NCBI GenBank assembly: GCA_030620095.1
Contig: JAUTXW010003402.1
Location: forward strand, 372,001 to 436,000
From: Kuschelorhynchus macadamiae
Lineage: Eukaryota > Arthropoda > Insecta > Coleoptera > Curculionidae
Direction of reading: 5' to 3'
DNA: 64,000 nucleotides
In this document: piece after piece, positions 31,199 to 43,383 of the stretch
How the letters are laid out: every line of letters starts with the position of its first letter
Position numbering within the stretch: the first letter of the stretch is position 1
The notes under the pieces: model-generated
What the model was told of the DNA's origin: nothing
Database searches by the model: none
The model's input: the letters and a program-made list of their open reading frames with translations, nothing else
Position numbers and translations under genes: made by a program

Positions 31199-32739
31199 CA
31201 GTGAAGTTGGCCCAACCCCCATATATCATATTTGGGAATTTATTTCAGGGCAAATTAAAATTTTATTTGAAATTTAATATTTTTGGTTTCTGCAAAGATA
31301 ATAAGACCGACGTGGCTATTTTTAAAGAGTTTATTTCGAAAGTTTGTTGTTTGTAAAATGATTTCTGTTTGGGCAAAAAATACATGATGAAGACAACTTA
31401 AATTGAATGGTCGGTTTATCCACTTCGGTAAAATCCAGGTAGGTTTTTTAAAACAAATGGTAACATTTGACGTTGCTCAGAAGTCGATTTGACGTTTTAA
31501 TTAACTTTCGTACATTGCTGTTGTTGTTAACAACTAAAAATGATGGTGGTAAAGCTGTTTCTGACGAAATAAGGAAAGTGATCGTTCACTTGAATTTAAA
31601 AGGCCAAAATGCCTCCCAAATCGCTGACATTGTTAATAAATCGAAATATAAAATTCGAAATATTATTAAACTATGCAAAACCACTGGATCGGTGGCTCAA
31701 AAACCGAGAACTGAAAGTCATCCGCATTATTCCAATAACAACTTAAGATATTTAAAAAGGATTATCAAGCAAAACCGGCGTGCCAATTATAACGAATTGA
31801 AAATATTATGGAATCAGGCAACGGGAAAAAATTTTACATTACTTACATAGTAAGCTTAAATTATTTTTTTGTTTTTGTTCGTTTTTAATTCAATGATTTT
31901 ATAGGCAAAAGAGAAGCCCTTAATGAAAAAATTCAGTAAAAAATAGACTAGCGTGGGCAAAGGAAGACAAATTATGGTCTCCGAACGAATAGAACTCCAT
32001 TATTTGCCGTGATGAAGCCAGATTTGAAGTATACGTTGGTGATAGTAGAAGTCGTGTCATAAGAACTAAAGAAGAAGTGTTTGAGAATGACTGTCTTAAA
32101 AAGAAAGTTAAGTTTCCAGCCTCTGTTATGATTTGGGGATCCATGTCAGCTAGTGGGGTGGGAAACTCACACTTTGTGTAAGGTATTATGAATGCTGATA
32201 CGTACATCACTATGCTTCAAAATAACTTAACACCCCAAATTGAAGAAATGCGTTTAAATAATATCGAATGTATCTTCCAACAAAATGGTGCCCCCTTGTA
32301 ATATGGGTAAAACAGTAAAAGATTGGATGTTCTAGAAAAATATTTCACCATTAGTCCATTTAAAATGGACGTCCAGTAGCCCAGATCTGTCGCCGATTTA
32401 AACTTTGTGGCGTATCTTGAGGAAAAAGCTTCGATCGTTTCCAAGAAAGTTGAAACAGTTTTACATCAGATGACTGCCAAACATTAGTTCACACTATGTC
32501 AAGACGTATCGAAGCAGTAATCAATCGAAAAGGCAATGTAACGCAGTGGTAATTTGATGTTATTTGGTTTTCTTTGATTTATTCGACAGTTTTTTAAATT
32601 TGTAAAATATTTTTCCCTGTTACAAAAAATGTAGTATTTTAGGCTCAAATTGAAAAAAAACAGTTATCAGAAACATATTATAGTTAATATGGCAATTTCT
32701 TTAAAAACCATAGTTTTGATAGTTGGGCCATCTTCACTG
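31199..32739 (+). mobile_element. Tc1/mariner-like transposon with both ends, 1.54 kb
   Basis: The left end CAGTGAAGTTGGCCCAAC (31199-31216) is matched by the right end read on the minus strand (32739-32722), CAGTGAAGATGGCCCAAC, one mismatch in 18. The transposase lies between. No TA duplication is visible at either end, perhaps because of decay or local A-run change on the left. Confidence 0.85.
31467..32552 (+). pseudogene. Tc1-like transposase pseudogene
   Basis: The open part 31467-31850 (127 codons) carries the paired-type helix-turn-helix (KAVSDEIRKVIVHLNLKG, ASQIADIVNKS). After a frame break: AKEKPLM (31908 on), LAWAKEDKLW, RDEARFEVYV (first catalytic Asp, about 32012), VMIWGSMSASGVG, IFQQNGAPL (about 32272) and a broken SPDL region near 32385. 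In the second catalytic block the usual Asp is Asn (QQNGAP instead of QQDGAP). Several stops and frameshifts. Inactive. Confidence 0.85.
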
Positions 32740-32744
32740 AGACA

Positions 32745-33800
32745 AGGCCCGTATATATTTGTGTTATAAGTCTTGATCTAAGAAAAATAAAAAACCAAAT
32801 ATTTTTATGAAGAAAAACATAGATAAAAACCGCACATGTATACTAAAACTTGCCAAAATGTATGCTATCGGAAAAAGAAGAAATTCCTTTTTTATTCATA
32901 GAACTGTATTTTAATGCCATAAAACTCATACGAATATTCATGGCAATATCATAAAACATTTCAAAAATCTAGATTTTATTAAAAATATTTTTTAAAACGC
33001 TTTTAGTATAGAACTACATTAATATGAACTTTTGTTTTCATGTTTTTAGGCTTTGAGATTCATCTAAATTTTCGGGACTGATTTATGAATAACCCCCTAC
33101 ACTTAGGTTTACTATAGGAATTACAGTCAAAACATTTTAGACCACCCTAAATATAGCACATTGCTGTGAGCTCGGCAAACATTATTATTTTGTTTAGAAA
33201 AAAGCTATAAAAGTATATCAATTAACGCGTCGTAAGTATGTCGTCATAAAACGGTGTTAATGCTAATGTTCACTGTTATGGAAATAAAATATTATTTCGT
33301 CATTATTTATACATGAATAATGTTACACCATTTGCATGAGTACCGTAAGGCAAACTTAACGAATAATGAATCTATTGTATTCGGTGGAACTATTATATTA
33401 ATCAATTTAATTGACCACAGCATACGTTATGATGAACATCTTGTTGCATTTAGTCGTTTGGACTTTTAAACCATGCATCTGCATTTTACCTACTTTTAGG
33501 TATGAACAATTTTTGTTTTGATAGTGCAAAGTTGAAAAGAGTGTAGAACATAGTATATAAAGCATTACAAGAACATAAGATCATCACAATAACGGGGTGT
33601 ATAAGATTCCCAATCATGCTGCTTCACAACAAAACCAAAACCGGCGTTGGTCTGATCTCGGATGATAATCAATGTCAAGCTTCGCCGTGTGCGGTCAGTA
33701 CTTGTCAGACGGGCTACTAACAATAGGCAATAGTTGCAGCGATGCAATAACGACTGTGGCAGTACGACCGCGTTGTCTATAAAAGGTACCGTGAAGTTCG
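32745..33800. other. Intergenic DNA, nothing recognised
   Basis: AT-rich except 33590-33800, which is less AT-rich and ends in TATAAAAGGTACCG, a TATA-like sequence that could belong to the promoter of the copia LTR that follows. The minus-strand ORF 33747-33565 has no recognised domain. Confidence 0.4.
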
Positions 33801-34189
33801 ATATTTGTAGAACGACGGCGGAAACGTTAACTCCATGTAATGTAAAGCTGTTATAAAAAAGGAGCCCAAAATATTGTTCTTATAAATAATATTTTGTTGC
33901 GCTTCTTTATTGGTTTTGATTACTATATATCTTTATATATAGCTTATGTCAGCATTATTGTTCATTTTGTTTAATATTTGCCATTACCTCTTAGAAGAAA
34001 TAAAAGTTCAGCCTGTGTTGAAAATTTGACAAGCTCGTTTTATTTCAAGAGATTATGGGCACAGCAGGCCGCCGATAATATGTGTTGTGTTAGTATAACT
34101 TTCGGAATTTAGACAATTATGTCTTTATATAGTTAATGTTCTTAGACTGAAAGGACGGGGGAACTATAGTGATTGAGTGTTTGCAGTAG

Positions 34190-34530
34190 GGAACATTTTG
34201 ATTTTGGAAGGACTATCCAAATGTCTATCGGAGGTTGTGGCAGCAGATGATGCTAAGGCCTAAGCAAAGTTAATTTTAACTACAGATACATCTTCGTATA
34301 TTCATATAAAGGTACATCTGTTAAGAAGCTTGATTTCTTGATCATGGCAATCGAACATACATGCCGGTATAACAATCACAACCTACCCGTTAAAAACCAA
34401 GTTGCTGGACATGGAGGTCGTAGTTATTCTGGAAGTACATTTGCCAGTAAACCTGGATACCATGATAAACGCTACAGCGGTAACTATGCTAAGGGCGACA
34501 TCAAGTTAGGTGTTGGCAGGGGACATTAAC
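34190..34530 (+). pseudogene. copia gag remnant
   Basis: VAADDAKA, a stop, then AKLILTTDTSSYIHIK (34238-34310) matches the copia gag motif around DAKA. A CCHC-like start CRYNNHN is near 34360, without the remaining zinc ligands. The open piece 34338-34529 (63 codons) is not in frame with the upstream part. Confidence 0.5.
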
Positions 34531-34652
34531 AAAATATGTGTCAAAATTTAGATAAAAGTATAAACTTGACGGCAAATGAGGAATGGCTAAAAAATAAATG
34601 AAACATTATAATAAAAAATGTTTTATGTATTCCAAAGTTAACAACAAATTTA

Positions 34653-34964
34653 TTGTCTGTGAGTCTACTGATCAAAAATGGTAACTCTGTCGAATTTACC
34701 ATAAAGCGTTGTGAGATTTTTAACAAACAAAAGAAGTTAATAGGTACAGCTGAGTTAAAGGATGGAGTTTACAAGCTAAACATTTTAAATTCGGGAAATT
34801 GTTTATTGACATCGACAAATGGTGAAATTTGGCATCAACGTTTTGGACACATAAGCAGTGACTACCTAAACAAAATGAAGAATGAACTTGTTGAGAGACT
34901 TACTTATCCAGATGTAGTGCACATAGGGCAGAAGAATTGCGAGGTGTGTTGTGAAGATAAGTAA
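34653..34964 (+). pseudogene. copia GAG-pre-integrase domain
   Basis: 103-codon open frame. WHQRFGHIS is the classic GAG-pre-integrase histidine motif; CEVCCEDK near the end represents the second half of the integrase zinc-binding HHCC module. The integrase catalytic core that should follow is mostly lost between 34965 and 35190. Confidence 0.7.
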
Positions 34965-35193
34965 TCCAGATTATCATACGAAGCTGGTTACAGTCTCGTG
35001 ACATTTGTTTATTTTTTGAAAAGATGAAGTTTTCACCTGTCTTAAAGATTTTAAAAATATGGTCGAAAATCAGAAAAATAGAAAAATCAAAATAGTACGA
35101 TCAGAAAATTTTGTAGTAATGAAGTTGAAAGATTCCTAAAAAACAACGAATAATTCATAAAAAAACAACCCCTACAGGCCTCAACAAAATGGA

Positions 35194-35450
35194 TTGCCTC
35201 AGCGTATGAACATGACAGTTATAAACATATCTAGATGTTTGCTGTTTGATGCCAACTTGGCAAAAAAGTTTTGGGCCGAGGCCGCCAATACTGCAGTCTA
35301 CTTATGTAACAGGTCATTAGTTTCCGGGGTGGAAAAAACTCTATTTGAACTCTGGACAGGGAATAAGCCAGATGGCAGTAACATTAGAGTTTTCGGCAGC
35401 TTTGTTATGGAATAACTACCAAAAGAGAAGAGACAAAAATGGGACAGAAA
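35194..35450 (+). pseudogene. copia integrase C-terminal fragment
   Basis: KKFWAEAANTAVYLCNRS followed by LFELWTGNKPD and IRVFGSF is the conserved post-catalytic region of copia integrases. A stop at 35413 interrupts before KEKRQKWDRK. The catalytic D,D region upstream is missing. Confidence 0.75.
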
Positions 35451-35866
35451 GTAAATAAAATGTATTTTTGTTGGGTTTGATGAATGATGATCATGTCAAA
35501 GGTTTATATTATACGATCCAAACAAAAATAATATTTTTAAAAGCAGAGATGTTACTATAATGGAAGAAATGAAAACTGCAGTAAGCACCATGGTAGGTAG
35601 TTAAAAAAACATCGAAATAGAACAAAGTGATGAAGTGTCAGTGGGAGACAGAAAATCAAGAAATACCTGAAACTGAAGATGTTCTTTCTTATAGCTCAGG
35701 AGATGTTTGGGAGTATGCTGATAGCAATGATACAAGTAATGACAATAATAGCAATGAAGCTCCACAGAAGTTAAGGTCAGAAAGAGTTCCAAAGTGAAGA
35801 CTATTTGAAGACTGTGTAAGTTATTTATCTCCAGAAGATAGTGATCCAGTTATAGTAAAAAGTGCA

Positions 35867-36333
35867 TTGTCTAAACCGGACAAAAAAATGGAGACAGAAT
35901 TACAGTCATTCGAGGACAACCAAGCATGGGAGCTAGTTGATGTTCTTAAGGAAGGTACTATTGTACAGTGTAAGTGGGCGTTTAAAAAGAAATTCGATGG
36001 TGAAAACAATATTCGCTATAGAGCCAGGTTAGTGGCTCAAGGAGTTACCCAAAAACCAAGTATAGACTTCAATGAAACATTTATACCGTTGTACGTCATT
36101 CTACATTAAGACTGTTGTTAGGCTTATCAGTAAAACTAGATTTAGATATTACTCATCTAGGTGTAGCTACAGATTTTTTGAACGGCATTTTATCAGAAAA
36201 AGTTTTTATGTTGCTACCTGAAGAGCATAAAGTTCCTAATGCTAAGAAGGCAATTTATGGTCTTAAGCAATCTGCTAGGGCATGGCATACTAGAGTAGAC
36301 ATATTTCTTAAAACAAACCCATCGTTGGAATAG
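35867..36333 (+). pseudogene. copia reverse transcriptase N-terminal half
   Basis: Two frames: 35867-36109 (W.L..V..G pattern, CKWAFKKKFDGENNIRYRAR, LVAQGVTQKPSIDFNETF) and 36115-36333 (ATDFLNGILSEKVFMLLPEE, AIYGLKQSARAWH). They match copia RT blocks. In the first active-site block the Asp of the usual DV.TAFLNG is Gly (LGVATDFLNG). The YVDD block and RNase H are absent. Confidence 0.85.
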
Positions 36334-36339
36334 AAGGAG

Positions 36340-36760
36340 CAGATGGTGTTTCTTTTAGTTATATTTTATCATAGTAAATTTTATTTAACAGGTCTCTATC
36401 TTTTTTATCATTTATGGCATGTTTATTTTTTTTAATTTCTATTGACTCATAAATTTTATTTTTGTGTCACTCTGTTTTTAGAATCTTTGCTTGATCACAA
36501 TCGAAAATATGTGCTTAGATAGTGCTGTTTGATCTTTTTTGTCAAATTTGTGGATGTATATTCTTGATTCTAAATATTGTTTGGTTTGCGCAATATGAAA
36601 TAACACGAATGAATAGATTTTGCCTAAAGTTTTTTGTAATATTGATCCAGCAAGTTATATCCCCTATGAGCAATTTTATGTTGTATTTAGAAAACAGATG
36701 TTGAAATTGCTCGGATAACCCTTGTAGATATGTATATGGCAGTTTCAAGTAATTTTGTTT
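36340..36760 (-). pseudogene. Penelope-like element 3' fragment with GIY-YIG nuclease remnant (copy C)
   Basis: Minus strand: LPYTYLQGLSEQFQHLFSKY and NIKLLIG (36745-36650) correspond to the region between RT and nuclease (PY.QGLSE...NIK). Then RIKNIHPQI, KRSNSTI, AHIFDCDQAKIL and KNKIYESIEIKKNKHAINDK follow, matching the second half of the GIY-YIG domain (R..E...I....H...D.....ES..I.....N). It differs from copies A and B, so two Penelope lineages are present. It abuts the truncated copia element. Confidence 0.65.
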
Positions 36761-36764
36761 GTTT

Positions 36765-38505
36765 TATTTGATTGATTTCTTATTTCGTGCCTCAAGGTAT
36801 TTTAAAATTTATCAGTTCTTCCATGCGCTATATGAAAATCGAGTTTATTAAATGAGTTGAGCACCAGGTTAGAGACTGGAGCGATACAGCGCCCACTTAT
36901 AGCTTTATCACAGCAAATAATACGTTTATTTGTTAGTTTCTGTGTGATAAATATTCGTTTTATACGTAGAACTTAGTGTATATCTAGAAATATTTAAGAT
37001 TTATTCAATTTGTGAAGTTTTACACTTTCGCAACGCATATAAAATGCCAACGTTTTAGTTTCAAGTGCATAAACCGCCAACGCTTTAAGAAGCGAAATTA
37101 GTCTAGCGTTGATGAAAATGTGAACGGGTTGGCGAACTACAGCTGCGAGAGAGATAATATATTATCCGAGAGGTACGTGACTATGAAAGATACTCGTTTG
37201 TTTTCAGAATTCAAACTGTTTTGATATTCAGGAGAAAACATCGACGACTGTTAGAAGTTTGTGGTCAATGGAAATTCCCAACACAGGACCATTTTTCTTC
37301 GAAATGACAACCTGAGTTGTGCAAGATTCTTACTGTGCTTATCAGTAAGATTAACCGCTTTCCTACTTAAATGAAACATGCCTGAATTGAATATGAATGA
37401 AATAATTACACAATTTCTTCCAATAGTTAAAAAAGTGTACTTAGACCACTAGAGTCGGTGTATAATAATCGTTTTATGTTTAAAATTTAGGTTTATCTGT
37501 ACCCAATTCAGAATAAAGCGTTGAAATCTTAAACCTAAAGTTCAGAACAACAGATATCCAAAATGGCCCAATTAAAGCACAATAAAACTGAAATTGCAGG
37601 TTTTGTGAGCCGAAATGAAAATAAAAGTAAGTAAGACTAACGACATTGATGGAGGGCCTTGTTTACTATTCTCTTTTAGAAAAGGCATGTTTAGACAATT
37701 CAGAGAATATTTTTTGTTTATATGACTAAACCGTATCACGATGCGTGTTCTCCTTCTTTTAGTTAGTTAGTGTAATCGATAGGTTCAAAAGAAGTTTTAT
37801 ACAAAAGTTATAGAATTTGTAGAGAGGCAAAGGATACTAAATATATATTTTAATAGGACCCCTGGGAATCAAATTGCTATTTTCTCCAGCTTGAAGGATG
37901 CATATTTTTTTATAGTTTAGGCCTTGGTTTAGGCGCTATCAAAGGATATAACACTTTGTTGATCCACTCCGTATACCATGCATATTAGCTTTATAACTTT
38001 TCAAGGGTGAAATCATGATAGGAATAGCATTATAAACATTTCTATAAAACTAACTTCAAATAAGAGTTTTAAAAACTACACAAGGTGTCAAACTTTTGAG
38101 CAAAGTATTTGGATATTTAAAATTACAGAATAGATCGTTAATAGCGAAGTAAGGAAACAACTGTTGTGTGAAGGTTTTAAGCGCACCATAATCTCTTCCA
38201 TTATTTATGACAATGTTTCTTATACGGGGTTTATCATGCAGCAAAGATAGCGGAAAACTGTTAAGGATATGTATAAACGCTGTATAGATTCCAGGCAGTA
38301 TAAGATATTAATTCAAATAACATAGATTGTCGATTATTTGTTATAACATGACAGCTAACAATAGATTAGGACGCCCAAAATAAATATTACGACTGATTTT
38401 CAGGTGGTTTTGATATACCGCCAATGTGTTTTAACTCCAGGAAGACAGAGGTAGTCTCTTTGCTAGGAAATACGCGGTAACTACAATGACACCCAAAAAT
38501 ATATA
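36765..38505. other. Intergenic DNA, nothing recognised
   Basis: No domain-bearing ORF, terminal repeats or RNA genes seen. A locally less AT-rich patch at 36840-37320 has no open frame of note. Confidence 0.45.
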
Positions 38506-38511
38506 AATATA

Positions 38512-39713
38512 CTAAGTGACATAGAGAATAGATCACTCGCTAAAAATTATTTATTTTTAATGATAATAAAATTGTTTGTATGCATGTTTATTATTGTATG
38601 AATAAAAAATGATTAAAAATTGAATGCCGTCAACATGTTTCTGTTGAAATTCCGATCAGTGCGATATGTACCCGAAATTGGCACAGTTTCGTACTTATAT
38701 TGCTAGAAAGTAGTTTGTGGTTCGTGCCAGGGGTACAGAACGTCGAAGATTAACAAGAGAACGTCAAGATCGCCGTTTAAGGCTATTAGCTCTACGAGAC
38801 CGTTTCGCGAGTAATTGCCAACCAATGGTTTGCAGAACACGGAAGCCTCATCTCCATGCAAACTGTTTACCGACGAATGGACTTTTTTCTTTTCGGCCCC
38901 ATTAGGTGTTACCATTGACCCCTGAACAGCGACGTCAACGTCTAGAGTGGTGCAGAGCTCGAAAGCAATGGAGCGGAAAATGTAATGCCATCATTTTTAG
39001 TGATGAGCCACGGTTCTGTTTAGGAATGCACGATGGTCGAGCACGAGTTAGAAGGCGCTGCGCGCCATGGAGAAAGGTGAAATCCACAGTTTTTCATGGA
39101 GAGGCACGTACATCGAGTTGTAGGAGTTAGAGCTTGGAGAGCAATCGCATATGGTAGCAGGCTACCTCTAGTATTTGTTAGAGGTAATATAACATCATAA
39201 CGCTCTATTGAAGAAATTGTGGAGACACATCTAATACCATACTTACGAACGCTCCGCAATCCAATATTTGGACAAGACAATGCCCGTCCGCATGTTGCTC
39301 GGTTAACTTTGGACTACTTCAATAATGCCCAAGTTAATCTCCTACCCTGGCCACCGAGATTTCCAGATCTGTCGCCAATCGAACACGTGGGATATCATGG
39401 GTAGAAGAATCACCAATTTACCGCATCCTCCCCAGACACTAGACGGCCTTCGACACCAGATTCAGTTAGCATGGGATGAAATACCGCAAGCAGACATAAA
39501 TCATCTCATCAGGTCGATGCCGAGACGACTTAATGAATGTATACAACATCGAGGTGGACCAACACATTATTATAAAATACTAGAAAACCAGCTAATAGTT
39601 CCATCTTAAATTTTGATCACTTACGTCTTTTTGTAACCTACATTTGTGTACAATAAATAAATAAATAAAATTAAATACCTTTAAGTGGGTGTTCTATTTT
39701 CTATGTCATTTAG
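38512..39713 (+). mobile_element. Tc1-like transposon (DD34E), 1.2 kb with TA duplication
   Basis: The left end CTAAGTGACATAGAGAATAG (38512 on) matches the right end read on the minus strand from 39713 (CTAAATGACATAGAAAATAG), 18 of 20. Both ends are flanked by TA (38510-38511 and 39714-39715), the Tc1/mariner target. The internal transposase has most of its blocks. Confidence 0.9.
38715..39609 (+). pseudogene. Tc1-like DD34E transposase pseudogene
   Basis: Blocks in order but in several frames: RRLTRERQDRRLRLLALRDR (38744-38810; DNA-binding region), LTPEQRRQRLEWCRARKQW, IIFSDEPRFCLG (first Asp, about 39002), VVGVRAWRAIAYG, VETHLIPYLRTL, FGQDNARPHVAR (second Asp, about 39278), LPWPPRFPDLSPIEHV (Glu, about 39381) and the GRRI tail to 39609. 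Thirty-four residues separate the second Asp and the Glu, so it is DD34E. Catalytic residues survive, but frameshifts (around 38900, 39100, 39390) make it inactive. It looks younger than the 31.2-kb copy. Confidence 0.88.
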
Positions 39714-39724
39714 TATATTAATTA

Positions 39725-40380
39725 TCGGATAAGTTGAAGAAGCATATTTTCGAACGAACCACAAACCTGGAACATTTCCATAATCGTACAATTTATTAAC
39801 GATCAGTATATTTTGTTAATTACTTATTTTACTTTGGGTCTTAGGAAATAACAGTAATCAGTAAAATAATCTCAAGTACATACTACTGCAAGTACGTATC
39901 TTCAAAATAAGACATTACCGTTGCAGAATAAGGTCCTTGAACTTGAAATTAAGTATAGAATTTATCAGTTCAATACGCCAATAGTTTACTTTGCCTATCC
40001 TCTCGACAACGTTAATTGCTTTTATTTGTTTCGCAAACAAAACAGAATACCAGGCCCACATCATCTTCCAAAAATACCGTCTAATTACTTGCGAAGCACC
40101 CACGCAAATGGGTCAACAAGAAAACAAGTTGTTCGTTTTCGTTTTCAATATGCAACATCCTTTTAAGACGGAATGGTTTGCGCAACAGTTCTCACGATTT
40201 TTTAATAAATCGTTTCAAATGACTAATGATGATGTTTAGGCTGCAGGTCGTTGAGTTGCACCATCTCGGGCTCGGCTGGCTATATCTGATCTAGCGAATA
40301 AAAACTAGCAGCAAAAAACATTGACTTGTATTTGTATTAGTTTTAATTAATGTACATAATTCATTTTCTTTTCGGAAATT
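39725..40380. other. Intergenic DNA with overlapping unrecognised ORFs
   Basis: ORFs 39921-40166 and 39991-40239 (the latter ending around QHPFKTEWFAQQFSRFF) overlap in different frames. Neither matches a family I know. Coding status unsupported. Confidence 0.3.
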
Positions 40381-40384
40381 GGGA

Positions 40385-40880
40385 GTGGGTGAGTTCAGTA
40401 ACTCAAGAGAAATTTGGGATCTCTCTTCAGGAAAATCGCTAAATTTGCTTTCCCTGGAACTTCCCTCGTTATGAATCTTTCCTTTTATTAGGAATAGTGA
40501 AGTGTGATTCAATCTAGAGTTCCGTACTTAGTAATTTAGTAATATATATACATCTTATACTATCTTTTCAAACATTTTTATTGGGGGCCATTTTGTTTCA
40601 TCGTATTGGATTCGTACATTTTTCGGATATTTTACCAGTTTCTAGCCACATTTCGGGCACCATTTAAAATAAATTGAATAAGTCGTTTTTACAGTCATTT
40701 TTTTAAGACTGCCATTTTGCTCATTTAATTTCTGTGCAAAGTTTGAGTCAACTGAATAAGAAGATTTTTTACGTTAGTTTTTAGAAATTTTATTTGGCCA
40801 CCCTTTTGTTCCGCCATCTTGAATTCATAACACATCATGCGAGTAGGAAATGGCCATTTCATACGAGTTTTACACTATCC
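40385..40880 (+). repeat. Dispersed repeat families R2 and R1, adjacent copy
   Basis: 40385-40540 is R2 (CCCTGGAACTTCCCTCGTTA, TCTTTCCTTTTATTAGGAAT, TTCCGTACTTAGTAATTTAG). 40560-40830 has R1-like features (GGGGCCATTTTGTTTC, TTGGCCACCCTTTTGTTCCG, CCATCTTGAATTC). The same adjacency occurs in inverted order at 2.5-3.4 kb. Confidence 0.6.
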
Positions 40881-41279
40881 TTTTTGTACGACTGCTACGA
40901 TTACATAATAACCTCTTCATGGCTATAAAACACTTCAAACAATTGCAATCTTATTTGAAAATAATAATTATTGTCATTAACTTTGTTTGTATTGGCAACA
41001 TACCGTGCACAATGGGAACTTTGTAGTTGAATTTCACCTATATACACTTTACCGCAGGACAGAATTAGGACGAATCCTTCCAAAATGGATTCGAATCCTA
41101 GTAAAAGATTCGAATAACGAATTCTTTTGATAACAAAAAAGTGTCCGAATCCTATCTCTCGTATTTTTAATTATCAAATTCAGGTCATTACTTCTTATTT
41201 TATGTTGGTTTCAAACTTCGATAATATCGAAGGTTTCAAATAAAATCCGAAAATATTTTGCGAATTTACTTAGATATCC

Positions 41280-41770
41280 CCCCCCCCAAACCACTCTCTG
41301 TCTTCGTTCAGATAAAAAGTGGTGGAAAAAGCTTAGCGACACCTTATCGAAACCGTAATACTGCAATTTTGCACATAGAATTGTGATCAATCGTGTCGAA
41401 GGCTTTCGAACATCCAGTAGAATCGAGACACTTAAAAACGTACACCAGAACCGTAGCTATACCACGAGCCTCTTTAAAACCTCACTGCAGAGAGAAATTT
41501 TGTTGTTTTTGATGGCAAAATCATTAAGATGAACAAATATTATTTTTTCTAGAATTTAGAAAGGGTTTTTGCTTATTGGTCGCAGATCTAAAAACGTTTC
41601 AGGAGATTTTTCTTCGGCAGAGAACAAACGAGAGCTGTTTTTCATGAATCTGGAAAGTATCTCGTTTCCAAACAGCAGTTGATAATATGTGTAATAAGTT
41701 TATATAAATTATTGCAGCAAAGCTTCAACATTTTAGCATTTATTCCATCAGTTTCCGTAACATGAGTTAA
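41280..41770 (-). pseudogene. LINE reverse-transcriptase fragment (Jockey/CR1-like)
   Basis: The minus strand near 41440-41360 reads GFKEARGIATVLVYVF then STGCSKAFDTIDHNSM, the RT segment containing SKAFDTIDH (first metal-binding Asp), and is stopped soon after (VLRFR, stop). Upstream minus-strand sequence to about 41770 probably belongs to the same element but is too decayed to assign. The YADD block is absent. Confidence 0.55.
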
Positions 41771-43129
41771 ATGCATCTTTTCACCTCATCGAATGTAGAT
41801 AACTTTAGCTAAAAGCTAATATCATTATTATATTTTTTTTCTTCGGAAATCATTTCTATAGTTAACAATTATTTCGACGGTAGAAAATAATGTGTTGATG
41901 TCATTTGGTTTGTTCAGGTGTGTGAATAGATGTGATAATATTTTCTTTGATATCCATATTTTTCAAACTTCGCCAGAGATTTCTGCAATTACAACTTGCT
42001 TGCTGATACTGTCATGTTTCGCAGATGCCTATTGTCATTAAAATTCCGGAGAGTTGGCGGGAAAGGTAATATGATAGTGGGCAGTGGATGAGAACCTTTG
42101 TTTCCTATTTTATTATTTTGAGTACCAATATAGAGCTCTGCTAGCAAAATCGATACTAAAACGACATTTCAAAAAACTGATATGAGTGGTATAAAATAAT
42201 TCCAATAATCAAACTAAAAACCAAATCTGTCACAAAAATATGTACAGAACATATCTATAGTAGTTTTTAAAAGTAACAAAGAATTTTTGAGATATAAAAT
42301 GCTTCATTGTTTTTGCCTATGTAAACTAATCAATGGAATTTCCATTTATTTTAATCTTTCTTGTCGTAAACTCTGTGTAATTTCGTGTTATTTTTTAAGA
42401 TATATTGAATGATTGACAGTTTATGAGTAAGTCATCTTCGCAAAATCGCTAAGGTTACCGCCGAAAGATAACAAGATTGACTAAAAAGCGTAAAACAAAA
42501 TATGCAAAAGAACCAAACATCCGACTGTTTAAAAGCAACTGATTAGCTGACTTTGCTAGACATTAATTTTTGTATCACAGTTCTGCTGTCATTATACCTA
42601 TAAGTCTAAAATTTCTGGAGAAATTGAATGTCTGAAAAAAAATGGAAAAAATGCTATAAACTAGGGAAAAGTTGTCTGGTTAACCAGTGTGCCGATTTTT
42701 AATCATATATTTTTTAAATATAATTTATAAATTATTTTAATAAAAGTCGAAGAAAAAGTATATGGTACCACACTGACTACGAAGCCAATTTCACCGGAAC
42801 TAACACAGTGTTTTTGCAAAATAATGTTTTTTTACTTGATTTGTTTTCGTTTAATTATTTAAAAATTTCATTGAAATACTCGAAACGTTATTTAGTTATA
42901 GAATATATGGTACTAACGTTTTTATTTCATTTATTTAGTAAATTTATTTATGTCTAAACAAGGTTGTAATGTTTTAAACCTTTTTAAGATATATGGCACT
43001 AAAAAAATGTTTTTTTACTTAAAACTTCCACTATATTAAAGAACACAAAGTTATAACATTTTTCGCCAACACTGACTTCATCGGAGAATGAAAATAGAAT
43101 TAGGGAACAAAACCTTTTTTTACCTGTTT

Positions 43130-43380
43130 TACAATGGGTTTTTCATATTGAGCTAAATCTCTATTAAATTTAATTTGATTTCTTTTCTGTATGTAATACT
43201 TTCAATTTTTTTATTGAAATGATGATTGTAATTAATTAATTAAGAAGCTTAATTAGATCCGTCATCCCCCTTGACAAAGCATTTATAATGTTCATTTATA
43301 CTTTTTGAAACTTCTACATGTCTGCCTGACCTATATACCTTTTTGGACAATCTTTACAAGTTGATTTATAGTAATCTGAT
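43130..43380 (-). pseudogene. GIY-YIG nuclease domain of Penelope copy A
   Basis: The minus strand from about 43375 reads KSTCKDCPKRYIGQ, the Y.L.C..C...YIGQT motif with the two zinc-type cysteines and YIG, then after frame changes INEHYKCFVKGDD-like sequence and INYNHHFNKK. In Penelope-like elements this endonuclease is C-terminal to the RT, as here. Confidence 0.72.
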
Positions 43381-43383
43381 TTA

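Larger units (their letters stand above)
33800..36333 (+). mobile_element. Ty1/copia retrotransposon, 3'-truncated and decayed
   Basis: Coding remnants of gag, integrase and reverse transcriptase are in Ty1/copia order. A candidate 5' LTR end is TTTATTTCA (to 34047), followed by GATTATGGGCACAGCAGG (34051-34068), which resembles the internal-tRNA-Met primer site of copia elements. The LTR start is uncertain (somewhere in 33800-33900). The 3' half of RT, RNase H and the 3' LTR are absent; sequence from about 36340 on belongs to a Penelope-like fragment. Confidence 0.75.

Noticed and set aside
39921..40239. Protein-coding gene around 40.0 kb
   Set aside because: Overlapping ORFs in several frames and both strands, none with a known domain; composition does not stand out.
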